Below are positions 35,001 to 42,610 of a stretch of DNA of 64,000 nucleotides, piece after piece. Below the pieces are notes generated by a model. It did not search any database. It had not been told where the DNA came from and worked only from the letters and a program-made list of their open reading frames with translations. The DNA comes from Paenibacillus sp. (GTDB lineage Bacteria; Bacillota; Bacilli; Paenibacillales; Paenibacillaceae), in the NCBI GenBank assembly GCA_023512345.1, contig JAILZT010000009.1:62001-126000 (forward strand), in the 5' to 3' direction. Numbering within the stretch: the stretch's first letter is position 1; each line of letters starts with the position of its first letter. The translations under genes and the position numbers were made by a program.

Positions 35001-35805
35001 CCAAGACTTCACTCAGGAACTGAACCCTGCATGGGAGATGATTCCCGGTTCTGCGGGTTATACGATTGTGGCAGAAAAAGGGCTTGTTCTGAAGGCTCAA
35101 AGTAACGGCCTGAATGGCCTGTACATCATGAATGACAGCTGGACCGACTACAAAGTGGAGGTTGTTGCTTCCCGGACTTCCGGTTCAGACGGTTTCTATG
35201 TGGGTACCGGCCTTACGGATATATCCCCGGAGAAAAAGGACGTTATCGAATACGCTATTAGCTATGGCGGCAACGCTACAGGTGTGAAAGTCTACAAGCA
35301 AGGTGTGGAAGGTTATACGTTAGGTGATTATTCTTCCAGCACAGCGGCAGGCAACTTGAGAGCTGCGAGCTATGAGGAACTTACCAACAACACTGAATAT
35401 ACCATTACCGTGAACTATGGCGGCGAAACTGGCAGCAGCCTGATCTGTTCTTTCACCGACGGAAAGACAACCAGCAAGGTACTGGACTACAAGCTGGAAG
35501 CTTACAATAAAGAGATATTTAACTCGGTAACGAGAGACGCGGAGCATGTATACGTGAAGCTTGTTAATGCCGACAACGTGGATAAGGCTACTCAGTTGAA
35601 TATTCAGCATTTGAATGTTGAGGCAGCAGCCAGGTTAATTACCTTAACTGCAGATCATTCTCTTCTTCATGTCCCTAATGTGAACAAGAAAAACGACGAA
35701 AAGGTAGTGCCAAGCGAGCAACAGGTGGTACTCGATAACAGCTCCATTGTTCTGAACCTGCCGGCAAACTCGATGAATGTGCTGGTGTTGGATCTCCAAG
35801 TCTAA
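32065..35805 (+). CDS. GH51 alpha-L-arabinofuranosidase with added beta-sandwich domains
   Basis: A 1246-aa enzyme. Residues about 10-235 are a LamG/concanavalin-like domain, about 245-325 an Ig-like domain (ITEDLSLP; GKVKVSWKSSQP), then GH51: VMYGLFYEDINNAADGGIYAEL, RFPGGCISEG, acid/base Glu717 in GVGNENWGPEFF and nucleophile Glu849 in VFVGEYAST. The GH51 C-terminal beta domain appears split: a second LamG/DUF1080-like segment (about 975-1150) sits before its last strands (VYVKLVNADN). It should release arabinose from arabinan or arabinoxylan fragments. There is no signal peptide despite the carbohydrate-binding modules. AGGAG precedes ATG 32065. Confidence 0.92.
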   Translation: MTTFRDQIIAQYKFNDASHVGKDSSGLGNDGVASGLVPPVISNVNGKSAVVLAGGSSGASFVQLPSDLLQNVSDNTGVTITAWVNFGKGSNVWDRIFDFGKGPTGPYMFLTRNLRGTLTAGGDLVVDPGRGFGIGEWMHIAMSVVGTEGGALSSAGPIVYVNGEVAADGSISQTSSGNYAALRRWFETFTDKTNYSNNFIGHSQHDADADFAGAFSDFRIYAAGLSTDEVIEVMCESLTDEEIVKLAGDKYLSLPTTIITEDLSLPTILMGGKVKVSWKSSQPESLSDSGQVQLITSAQGVTITAVLSKGSSSVEKSFEVSVLPSHLPPYTLTIHGNKEVLDISEVMYGLFYEDINNAADGGIYAELVQNRSFESFLFDTYSHTSGECGCSTGRNRDPLFAWSGDTDKMTPNSTGGLNEFFDVKDKDVNSYYVTVADGAVIRNKGFADSNQHCAMSIKEGDRYDFTIWAKAVSAGTITLQLQDADGSPISDSVTIQVEGGNTWKKYGVDSKLALTGSATVLGQLALIFEGEISIDMVSLFPQDVWGAGEEARSQSAHSNYQGNPNYRLRKDLVNALVDMHPKFLRFPGGCISEGSFIWENVYDWKESIGDIELRKENFNVWGYMMTMGLGYMEYFQLAEDLNATPLPVMACGVLCQARSDYAHPAGGALRDYFIKNFTDLIDFAICMDFEHNEWAAMRRHMGHEAPFDLRYLGVGNENWGPEFFANFEVFKTSIDAYMETNYPGYELHIISTVGAQADDDAYQQGWKFLSGNMSGSAEVAFADGTKVIEETVTWYEQQKNYMDTIADEHYYRSNDYLLNNVDRYNYYYRAYNEDNSMDWKETSKVFVGEYASTDKNTLAGAVAEAALMTGFENNADVVRLAAYAPLFNKVLTDGTYRWTPDCIWFDDETVWFTPNYYVQQLYAKYLGNKVLATSFATYNKGKSVDLIPHGGIEIATGNAEIEVMRVTVTSNKDGSILLAQDFTQELNPAWEMIPGSAGYTIVAEKGLVLKAQSNGLNGLYIMNDSWTDYKVEVVASRTSGSDGFYVGTGLTDISPEKKDVIEYAISYGGNATGVKVYKQGVEGYTLGDYSSSTAAGNLRAASYEELTNNTEYTITVNYGGETGSSLICSFTDGKTTSKVLDYKLEAYNKEIFNSVTRDAEHVYVKLVNADNVDKATQLNIQHLNVEAAARLITLTADHSLLHVPNVNKKNDEKVVPSEQQVVLDNSSIVLNLPANSMNVLVLDLQV

Positions 35806-35821
35806 AAAAATATAGAATGAG

Positions 35822-35850
35822 AAAGGCACCTTGAGAGGTGTCTTTCGTTT
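35822..35850 (+). terminator. GH51 gene terminator
   Basis: AAAGGCACCT-TGAG-AGGTGTCTTT followed by a T-rich tract. Confidence 0.82.
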
Positions 35851-35963
35851 ATTTTCCGTAGAAAAAGAGAGCGGTTTTCTGAACAAAAAAGACGGAATGT
35901 TTGATTACGCCGTTTCTGTTTATGGACCATAATGGAAGGAGTGTGTAAGTAGGAGGGGTATCA

Positions 35964-37097
35964 ATGTGGATAGAGGGGGCTGCAAGTATGGTTGATTTTC
36001 CACTCAGGTTTGATTTCGGTACGGCTGAAGCACAGGAGGGCTGGAAGAAGGTTTCGGACAACACAGCTTTCGATACAGTTTTAGGATATGGATTCGAGAA
36101 ATTCGGCTTTGTATATGCGAAGGAACGCGGAGAACCGCAGGATATACGCCGAGATTTCTGTATCCCTCTCGGAGCGGCCTTCTCCTGTGAAGTCCCCAAC
36201 GGAAATTATATTGTGACGGTTGTAATAGGCGATACCTTAGCGTCGACTCATACAACAATCAAGGAGGGAAAGCGGCGGCTCATGCTGCCTAATATTCGTA
36301 CGCTCGCCGGACAGTTCGCACGCTGCAGCTTCGCGGTCTCTACAACTTCCGGGCTTATCCGGCTGCAGTTTTCTGGCACTGCCCCGCGGATTAACAGTTT
36401 GGAAATCGCAGATGCCAGACATACGGCAACCCTTTTTCTTGCTGGAGATTCCACGGTTACGGATGAAGAAGAGGGCGGATACCCTTATACAGGTTGGGGG
36501 CAGATGCTGCCCTGCGGATTCAAACCGGATATTGCAGTGAGCAACCACGCCATGTCCGGACGGAGTTCAAAAAGTTTTATAGAGGAGGGACGGCTGGAGG
36601 CGATTTGGGCCGCAATGAAGCCTCATGACTACTTGCTAATTCAGTTTGGACACAATGATCAGAAGTTTGACGAACAGCGCTATACCGAGCCTTTTACAAC
36701 ATACAAGGAGTACCTGCTGCAATATATCGAAGGGGCAAGGGAACGGGGAGGATTACCAATTCTGGTGACCCCGGTCCAGCGCAGGTACTTCAATGCAGAC
36801 GGCAGCCTTGCTGACACGCACGGAGATTACGTTGTCGCTATGAAAGAATTAGCTGTGGAGAAACAGGTTCCTCTAATCGACTTGGCTGAGAAAAGCAGAA
36901 GCTTGTTTGAACGTCTCGGCCCGACCGGTACCCAAAATATATTCATGTGGACCTGTCCCGGAGAATATGAGATGTTCCCGCACGGGAGCGAGGATAATAC
37001 GCATTTTCAGGAGCAAGGTGCAACCGAGATCGCCGGGCTTGTGCTGGAAGGACTGCGTGAACTGAATTTGCAGCCGCTGAGAATGTATCTGAAATAA
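35964..37097 (+). CDS. Rhamnogalacturonan acetylesterase-like SGNH hydrolase
   Basis: A 377-aa protein. The N-terminal ~150 residues are a galactose-binding-like beta domain (RFDFGTAEAQEGW; NYIVTVVIGD). The SGNH domain follows: block I LAGDSTVTDEE with Ser163, block II Gly in NHAMSGRSSKSF, block III FGHNDQK, block V Asp-x-x-His in DNTHFQEQG. This matches the RhgT/YesT-YesY type that removes acetyl groups from rhamnogalacturonan I in Bacillus. No signal peptide. GGAGG lies 7 nt before ATG 35964; MVDFPLRF further in is an alternative start. It heads a run of genes leading into the YesN-type regulator. Confidence 0.87.
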   Translation: MWIEGAASMVDFPLRFDFGTAEAQEGWKKVSDNTAFDTVLGYGFEKFGFVYAKERGEPQDIRRDFCIPLGAAFSCEVPNGNYIVTVVIGDTLASTHTTIKEGKRRLMLPNIRTLAGQFARCSFAVSTTSGLIRLQFSGTAPRINSLEIADARHTATLFLAGDSTVTDEEEGGYPYTGWGQMLPCGFKPDIAVSNHAMSGRSSKSFIEEGRLEAIWAAMKPHDYLLIQFGHNDQKFDEQRYTEPFTTYKEYLLQYIEGARERGGLPILVTPVQRRYFNADGSLADTHGDYVVAMKELAVEKQVPLIDLAEKSRSLFERLGPTGTQNIFMWTCPGEYEMFPHGSEDNTHFQEQGATEIAGLVLEGLRELNLQPLRMYLK

Positions 37098-37143
37098 TTG
37101 CCAAATATCATATGCTGGATACTATGGACTTGGAGGAATTTAC

Positions 37144-38688
37144 GTGTACAAAGTGCTCTTGGTAGATGATGAATTTCTGATCCTGGATGGCATATCAAGC
37201 GTGATCAATTGGGAAGCGGCGGGGACGAGGTTGATAGGGACTGCGCAGAATGGATTAGAGGCGCTGGAGATTATCCGTCAGGAACCGCCGGATATTATTA
37301 TTACGGATATCCGTATGCCAGGAATGGATGGACTCGAATTGACGGAGAATGTCTATCTGACGTATCCCGACGTTTCATTTATCATGCTCACGGGTTTCTC
37401 AGAGTTTGAATATGTGAAGAAAGCAATGCAGTTTGGTATAAAACATTATCTGCTCAAGCCTTGCAGCGAAGAGAGTCTGATGGAGGCACTGGAAGAGTTG
37501 GTCGCTGAAAAACGAGAACGGGATGAACGTGAAGAGTTCGTCCAATCCATTAAATATGGTTTACAGCGCGTAATGCCGCATGCTAAGGAGCAGTTTCTTA
37601 AGGAATTTGTGACTAACAAAACCTATGGGGCGCGGGAATGGCAGTTTTTTGGTGAACTATTCGGGTTAGGGATGCAAGGGCAAAAGGTTCGGATGCTTCT
37701 GTTTGAGATTGAAGGCGAACATGAATATGAGCATGTGTTTGCCGTCAAAAATATTGCCGAAGATATTTTCCAGAATCGGCTTCTCAGCTCTTCGGTTGGC
37801 GAGCATGTATTGCTTCTGCTGGAGGATACGTTGCCAGAGGAGGAGATATTCGGGCGAATCGGCAGCATCCGTACTGTCTTTGGTAAACATTATCGCTTGG
37901 ACCTGACAGCTGCGCTTAGCGAATCCGGGGAGCTGTCACTGGCACGCCGATTGTATAAGCAGACCCTGGAGTGTCTCCGTCATCGGTTCTATCTGGGAGA
38001 AGGAAGTCTAATTACAGAACGGGATATTTATAGTCTTGGTGATAGTAAGGTGGACCCCTCCTTTGACGAAGAACGTCTGATCATGCCAATAAAAGCCGGT
38101 CATTGGGAGGACGCGGAGCGTGAACTGCTGCATTCATTCAGTATCCTGTCCAGCCTAAGACTAGAGATTACAGAAGCTAAGTCCTATATAATACAGTTGT
38201 TCATGGCGATCATCCGCCTTGGCGCTCCGGAACTTATGAGGCGATATCTCGACAAGCTGTCTTCCATGATTGAAACAGGAACGCTTCACACGCTGCAGCA
38301 GCTAGTACTCTCTGTGGCTGAGGAGATTACACAGGAGCGATATGAGAGAAATTGCCGCAAGCAGTCACAGTTGGTATTGAGCATGAAGAATATTGTGCAG
38401 CGGCGGATAGGTGAAGAAACATTATCACTGCAGTCTGTGGCGAATGAAATTTATATGAGTCCGGATTATGTCAGCAAAGTGTTCAGAAAGGAAACAGGTG
38501 AGAAATTCACCAACTATTGTATGCGGCTGCGTATGGAGAGTGCAGTAGATATGCTAGAACAGGAAAAAGAGGTCAAAATCTCCGAACTGGCGGAGCAAAC
38601 AGGATTTGGAGATAACCCTCAGTATTTCAGTAAGATGTTCAAGAAATTTACTGGATATTCACCATCCGAGTATAAGAAATCTCCATAA
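37144..38688 (+). CDS. AraC-type response regulator (YesN family)
   Basis: A 514-aa two-component regulator. The receiver domain (1-125) has Asp8-Asp9, phospho-acceptor Asp55 in IITDIRMPG and Lys106 in YLLKP. A long middle region (about 130-400) leads to two AraC helix-turn-helix motifs at the C-terminus (LQSVANEIYMSPDYVSKVFRKE and ISELAEQTGFGDNPQYFSKMFKK). Start is GTG 37144 with GGAGG 7 nt upstream. It lies 46 bp after the acetylesterase. Its cognate kinase is most likely the YesM-type protein at 42611, separated from it by the ABC importer genes. It probably activates this polysaccharide cluster. Confidence 0.93.
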   Translation: MYKVLLVDDEFLILDGISSVINWEAAGTRLIGTAQNGLEALEIIRQEPPDIIITDIRMPGMDGLELTENVYLTYPDVSFIMLTGFSEFEYVKKAMQFGIKHYLLKPCSEESLMEALEELVAEKRERDEREEFVQSIKYGLQRVMPHAKEQFLKEFVTNKTYGAREWQFFGELFGLGMQGQKVRMLLFEIEGEHEYEHVFAVKNIAEDIFQNRLLSSSVGEHVLLLLEDTLPEEEIFGRIGSIRTVFGKHYRLDLTAALSESGELSLARRLYKQTLECLRHRFYLGEGSLITERDIYSLGDSKVDPSFDEERLIMPIKAGHWEDAERELLHSFSILSSLRLEITEAKSYIIQLFMAIIRLGAPELMRRYLDKLSSMIETGTLHTLQQLVLSVAEEITQERYERNCRKQSQLVLSMKNIVQRRIGEETLSLQSVANEIYMSPDYVSKVFRKETGEKFTNYCMRLRMESAVDMLEQEKEVKISELAEQTGFGDNPQYFSKMFKKFTGYSPSEYKKSP

Positions 38689-38832
38689 TGGCTTGAGCCG
38701 AGTGTCCCTGTGGATGCCCGGTTTTTTTCTGTCTGACGGTCTTAGGCAGGAACACGGTTTTGAACACAAACCCAACGGTTATGAACATGGGCTTAAGAGG
38801 TGTGAGGGTGTAAAGTTACTATTGCAAGGGAA

Positions 38833-38846
38833 AGTAAGCGCTTCAA
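38833..38846 (+). promoter_or_regulatory. Putative CcpA cre site
   Basis: AGTAAGCGCTTCAA matches the cre consensus TGWAANCGNTNWCA at its core, 24 nt before the permease start. It suggests glucose repression of the importer. The 38689-38869 gap also holds a weak hairpin and T-run (38698-38728) that may end the regulator transcript. Confidence 0.5.
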
Positions 38847-38869
38847 TTACGACGACGGGGGCTTGAACT

Positions 38870-39838
38870 ATGGAGTTAAAGCATCGAGTACCAATGCCTA
38901 CTACAAGGGCCGAAGCTAAACCAGGCAAAATGTCCTTTTTGAAAAAGGAACTGCAGCGTAATAAATATGTGTACATCATGCTCATTCCCGTTATGTTGTA
39001 TTACCTGGTGTTCAATTACGGACCGATGTACGGGTTGTTGATGGCATTTCAGAAAACCTATAGCCCGGTCAAAGGAATTCTAGCCGGATCTTGGGTCGGA
39101 TTCGACAACTTCACTATGTTTTTCGAAAGCTACTATTTCTGGAGACTCATCAAGAACACACTGATTCTCAGTTTTTACAGTATTGTGATCGGCTTTCCAG
39201 CACCGATTATTCTAGCTTTGCTGCTGCATGAAGTAAGAAGCCGTTGGTTCAAAAAAACCATCCAGACGGTCAGCTATATGCCTCACTTTATCTCTGTCGT
39301 CGTTGTAGTCGGCATGATGAAGACATTCTCTTCCTTGGATGGCGGTCTTTTTAATGTCATTCGCGATTTTTTCGGGATGCAGCCAATCATGTTCCTAGCA
39401 GAGAAAGATATGTTCCGGCCGCTCTATATTATCTCTAACATATGGCAGGGTGCAGGATGGGCATCGATTATATTCCTCGCGGCACTCAGCGGTATTGACC
39501 CTCAGTTGTATGAAGCCTCGAAAATTGACGGTGCCGGGAGATGGAGACAACTGCTGCACATTACGATACCGGGTATTATGCCAACCGTCGTGGTGATGCT
39601 GATTCTCCGTCTGGGTGCTGTAATGAATTCGGATTTCCAGAAAATATTGCTGATGCAAACAGCGCCTACCTATGAAACGTCGGATGTGCTGTCAACCTTT
39701 GTGTACCGATCGGGTATCTTGGAGGGCAATTACACGTATTCCACGGCGATTGGCCTGTTCAACGGCGTCATCAACTTTTCCTTACTGTTGTTGGCAAATA
39801 GTATAAGTAAAAAAGTGAATTCAACCAGTTTGTGGTGA
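38870..39838 (+). CDS. Carbohydrate ABC transporter permease, LplB/YtcP-like subunit 1
   Basis: A 322-aa inner-membrane permease with six transmembrane segments starting near residue 38 (YVYIMLIPVMLYYLVFNYGP, a family signature) and the ABC-coupling EAA loop YEASKIDGAGRWRQLLHITIPG. This family imports oligosaccharides in Bacillota using a shared MsmX-like ATPase encoded elsewhere; no ATPase gene is present here. A G-rich ribosome site precedes ATG 38870. It is followed 15 bp later by the second permease, with which it forms the channel. Confidence 0.93.
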   Translation: MELKHRVPMPTTRAEAKPGKMSFLKKELQRNKYVYIMLIPVMLYYLVFNYGPMYGLLMAFQKTYSPVKGILAGSWVGFDNFTMFFESYYFWRLIKNTLILSFYSIVIGFPAPIILALLLHEVRSRWFKKTIQTVSYMPHFISVVVVVGMMKTFSSLDGGLFNVIRDFFGMQPIMFLAEKDMFRPLYIISNIWQGAGWASIIFLAALSGIDPQLYEASKIDGAGRWRQLLHITIPGIMPTVVVMLILRLGAVMNSDFQKILLMQTAPTYETSDVLSTFVYRSGILEGNYTYSTAIGLFNGVINFSLLLLANSISKKVNSTSLW

Positions 39839-39853
39839 CGGGAGGTATTGTAT

Positions 39854-40723
39854 ATGAAACGTTCGGTTGGCGAGCATGTGTTTGACTGGATCAATGCCCT
39901 GCTCTTGTGCGGTGTCATTATCCTCTCTATCTATCCGATGCTGTACATTTTTAATTCTTCCATCAGCGACCCTAATGGATTGCTGCGGTCAAGATCTCTT
40001 ATGCTGCTGCCCGAGGGTTTCCAGTTGGAGGCTTACAAGTATGTATTCAATAATCCGAAAATTTATACCGGGTATCTGAACACACTGTTCTATGTGGTTG
40101 TCGGCACCGTAGTGAATTTGTTGATGACCTCGTTGGCTGCTTATGCCCTCTCCCGGATGGATTTATTCGGTCGGAAGACGCTTATGAAGATTATTACCTT
40201 TACGATGTTTTTTGGAGGGGGCATGATACCGACTTTCCTGCTGGTCCAAAACCTAGGATTAATTGACTCACGCTGGGCGATGATCATCCCGGGTGCGATC
40301 AGTACGTTCTACTTCCTGATAATGAAGACCAGCTATGAAGGTATTCCGATTAGTCTGATCGAGTCGGCTAAGCTGGACGGGGCCAATGATTTCACCATTC
40401 TGTTCCGCATTGTGCTGCCCTTATCCAAATCCATTCTGGCCGTCATAACGCTTTATTATGCGGTGGACCACTGGAATGACTTCATCGGTCCGATGCTGTA
40501 TCTGCGAAGCCAGGATTTGTATCCGATTCAGATTGTGCTTCGCGATATTTTGATCAGCAGCAGCATGGAAGCGATGGGAGGGGGAGTCGATACAGGGTTC
40601 GCCATTGGAGAGAACATCAAATATGCCACCATCATTATCTCAACGCTTCCAATTATGCTGGTATATCCATTTATCCAGAAGTATTTTGTTCAAGGTGCTT
40701 TAATTGGCGCTGTGAAACAATAA
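39854..40723 (+). CDS. Carbohydrate ABC transporter permease subunit 2
   Basis: A 289-aa permease (MalG/LplC type) with six transmembrane segments and the EAA loop IESAKLDGANDFTILFRIVLPLS. The start is ATG 39854 (MKRSVGE), 8 nt after GGAGG; an in-frame TTG six bases earlier is too close to the ribosome site. C-terminal end PFIQKYFVQGALIGAVKQ is typical of the family. It pairs with the permease upstream and the lipoprotein binding protein downstream. Confidence 0.93.
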   Translation: MKRSVGEHVFDWINALLLCGVIILSIYPMLYIFNSSISDPNGLLRSRSLMLLPEGFQLEAYKYVFNNPKIYTGYLNTLFYVVVGTVVNLLMTSLAAYALSRMDLFGRKTLMKIITFTMFFGGGMIPTFLLVQNLGLIDSRWAMIIPGAISTFYFLIMKTSYEGIPISLIESAKLDGANDFTILFRIVLPLSKSILAVITLYYAVDHWNDFIGPMLYLRSQDLYPIQIVLRDILISSSMEAMGGGVDTGFAIGENIKYATIIISTLPIMLVYPFIQKYFVQGALIGAVKQ

Positions 40724-40752
40724 ACCAACACAAAATCAGGAGGGTGTAATCC

Positions 40753-42429
40753 ATGATTAAAAAGTTAGGGTCAGTCTTGCTCTGCTCAGCACTGCTGGGA
40801 AGCCTTGCAGCGGGATGTTCGAATTCAAATGGGGGTAACAATAACTCCGATACCGCGGCTGGTAATGAGAAAGCTGCAAATGCTACCACTGCACCGGCTA
40901 CTGAAGAGGCTTTGAAGGAAATCCCGCTTCCGATTACCACAGAATCGATGAACCTTACCTACTGGCGGGCGAATGATGCTAAGCTCACCGCTTCCCTGGG
41001 CAACTTTGGGGAGATGGCCAGCTACAAAAAGAAGGAGGAGCTTACCGGAATCAAGGTAAATTTCACGCATCCACCTCTCGGACAGCAGAAGGATCAGTTC
41101 AATCTGCTTGTAGCCACTAGTGAACTGCCGGATCTGATCTATTATAACTGGGCCGATGCTGTAGGCGGACCTGAGAAAATGATCGAGGACGGACGGATAA
41201 TCCGCCTGAACGAGCTGATTGACCAATATGCCCCGAACTTAAAAAGCATTATGGAATCCGATGAAGATGTCAGAAAACAAATTTCGTTAGATGATGGAAC
41301 TATATACATGTTCCCGCTCTTGAAGCTGGATGCGTTAAAACTCAATGCAACTTCCGGTTTGATTATGCGGCAGGATTGGCTGGATAAGCTGGGACTGAAG
41401 GTGCCAACTAATATTGACGAGTGGCACACTGCACTGAAAGCATTCAAAGAAAAAGACCCAAATGGCAACGGCAAAGCGGATGAACTTCCATTCACTGGCA
41501 ACTGGGGACCTGGCAACTTAACGAAGCTGCATGACTTTACCCCGGCCTTTGGAGTAATCGGCGGTATGCAGATGAAGCAAGGCAAGCTCGCGTTCGGCCC
41601 GATTGAACCAGAGTACAAGGCATTTTTAGAAACAATGGCCACCTGGTACAAAGAAGGGTTGATCGACCCAGAGATTATTACTAATGACGGTAAAGCCTTT
41701 GATTACAAGATCACAAACAATCTCGCTGGATCCTACTATGGGGGCGTATTCAGTGGCATGGGTAAATACTTCAATTTGATGAAGGATGACCCGACTTTTA
41801 ATGTTACAGGTGTTTCGTGGCCGATCTCCCCGGATGGGAAGGGCTATTCTACCTTTAACATGAATCAGAAGGTACTGTCTTATGGAGAAGCTATCAGTTC
41901 CAGTGCGGACAAAGATAAACTCAAATATATTGTACAGTGGATGGACTTCAACTACAGTCCACAAGGGACTGACCTCTTCAATTTCGGTATCGAGGGCGAA
42001 AGCTTTGTGAAAGAGGGAGATAAGGTCAAATTCAGTGATATTATACTCAATAATCCTAAAGGGTTAACTTATGATCAGGCGCTTGCGTCCTACGCACTCT
42101 CCATTATGGACGGACCGATTAACCAAGACAGTCGATATTTGGATGCCCTCCTAACCACTCAAGGCCAGCGGGACGCCAATGCGGCCTGGATGAAAGGAAA
42201 CTCTGATCTGACTTTGCCTCCAATTCGGCTTACAGCCGATGAAGCAAGAACGAACACTTCTATTATGAGTCAGGTAAACACCTATTTAAATGAAACGATG
42301 ACGGCTATTATTAGCGGCAAGACGCCAGTATCGGAATTTGATAAAATGGTACAGACCATTAAGGATATGGGCATTGATCAAGCCATTCAGATCCATCAGG
42401 CAGCCTATGATCGATATATGAAAAAATAA
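40753..42429 (+). CDS. Extracellular solute-binding lipoprotein of the sugar importer
   Basis: A 558-aa LplA-type binding protein. The signal peptide ends in lipobox LAAGC (Cys22), followed by an Asn/Ser/Thr/Ala-rich linker to about residue 50. The mature part has WYKEGLIDPEI and WMDFNYSPQGTDLFNFG, features usual in these ~550-residue proteins. It delivers oligosaccharides to the two permeases encoded just upstream. AGGAGGG precedes ATG 40753. Substrate is inferred as pectin- or arabinan-derived from the neighbouring enzymes. Confidence 0.93.
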   Translation: MIKKLGSVLLCSALLGSLAAGCSNSNGGNNNSDTAAGNEKAANATTAPATEEALKEIPLPITTESMNLTYWRANDAKLTASLGNFGEMASYKKKEELTGIKVNFTHPPLGQQKDQFNLLVATSELPDLIYYNWADAVGGPEKMIEDGRIIRLNELIDQYAPNLKSIMESDEDVRKQISLDDGTIYMFPLLKLDALKLNATSGLIMRQDWLDKLGLKVPTNIDEWHTALKAFKEKDPNGNGKADELPFTGNWGPGNLTKLHDFTPAFGVIGGMQMKQGKLAFGPIEPEYKAFLETMATWYKEGLIDPEIITNDGKAFDYKITNNLAGSYYGGVFSGMGKYFNLMKDDPTFNVTGVSWPISPDGKGYSTFNMNQKVLSYGEAISSSADKDKLKYIVQWMDFNYSPQGTDLFNFGIEGESFVKEGDKVKFSDIILNNPKGLTYDQALASYALSIMDGPINQDSRYLDALLTTQGQRDANAAWMKGNSDLTLPPIRLTADEARTNTSIMSQVNTYLNETMTAIISGKTPVSEFDKMVQTIKDMGIDQAIQIHQAAYDRYMKK

Positions 42430-42465
42430 CGGGAACAGCAGCAGAAATCTCGCATGCTGGATGAA

Positions 42466-42500
42466 GACTGCAGTTCGGGCATAGGCCTTGAATTGCAGTC
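42466..42500 (+). repeat. Intergenic hairpin between binding protein and kinase genes
   Basis: GACTGCAGTTC pairs with GAATTGCAGTC around a 13-nt loop, without a T-run. Likely an mRNA-stabilising or expression-balancing hairpin rather than a terminator. Confidence 0.6.
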
Positions 42501-42610
42501 TCATACTCGTTATTAGAGTATATGGAAGGTGGCTGCAGTGTTTCCCGGTATCGCAAAGGTAATATATATGATATATCTAGGGTATCACCGATTTGAAGGG
42601 GCGCTATTTC

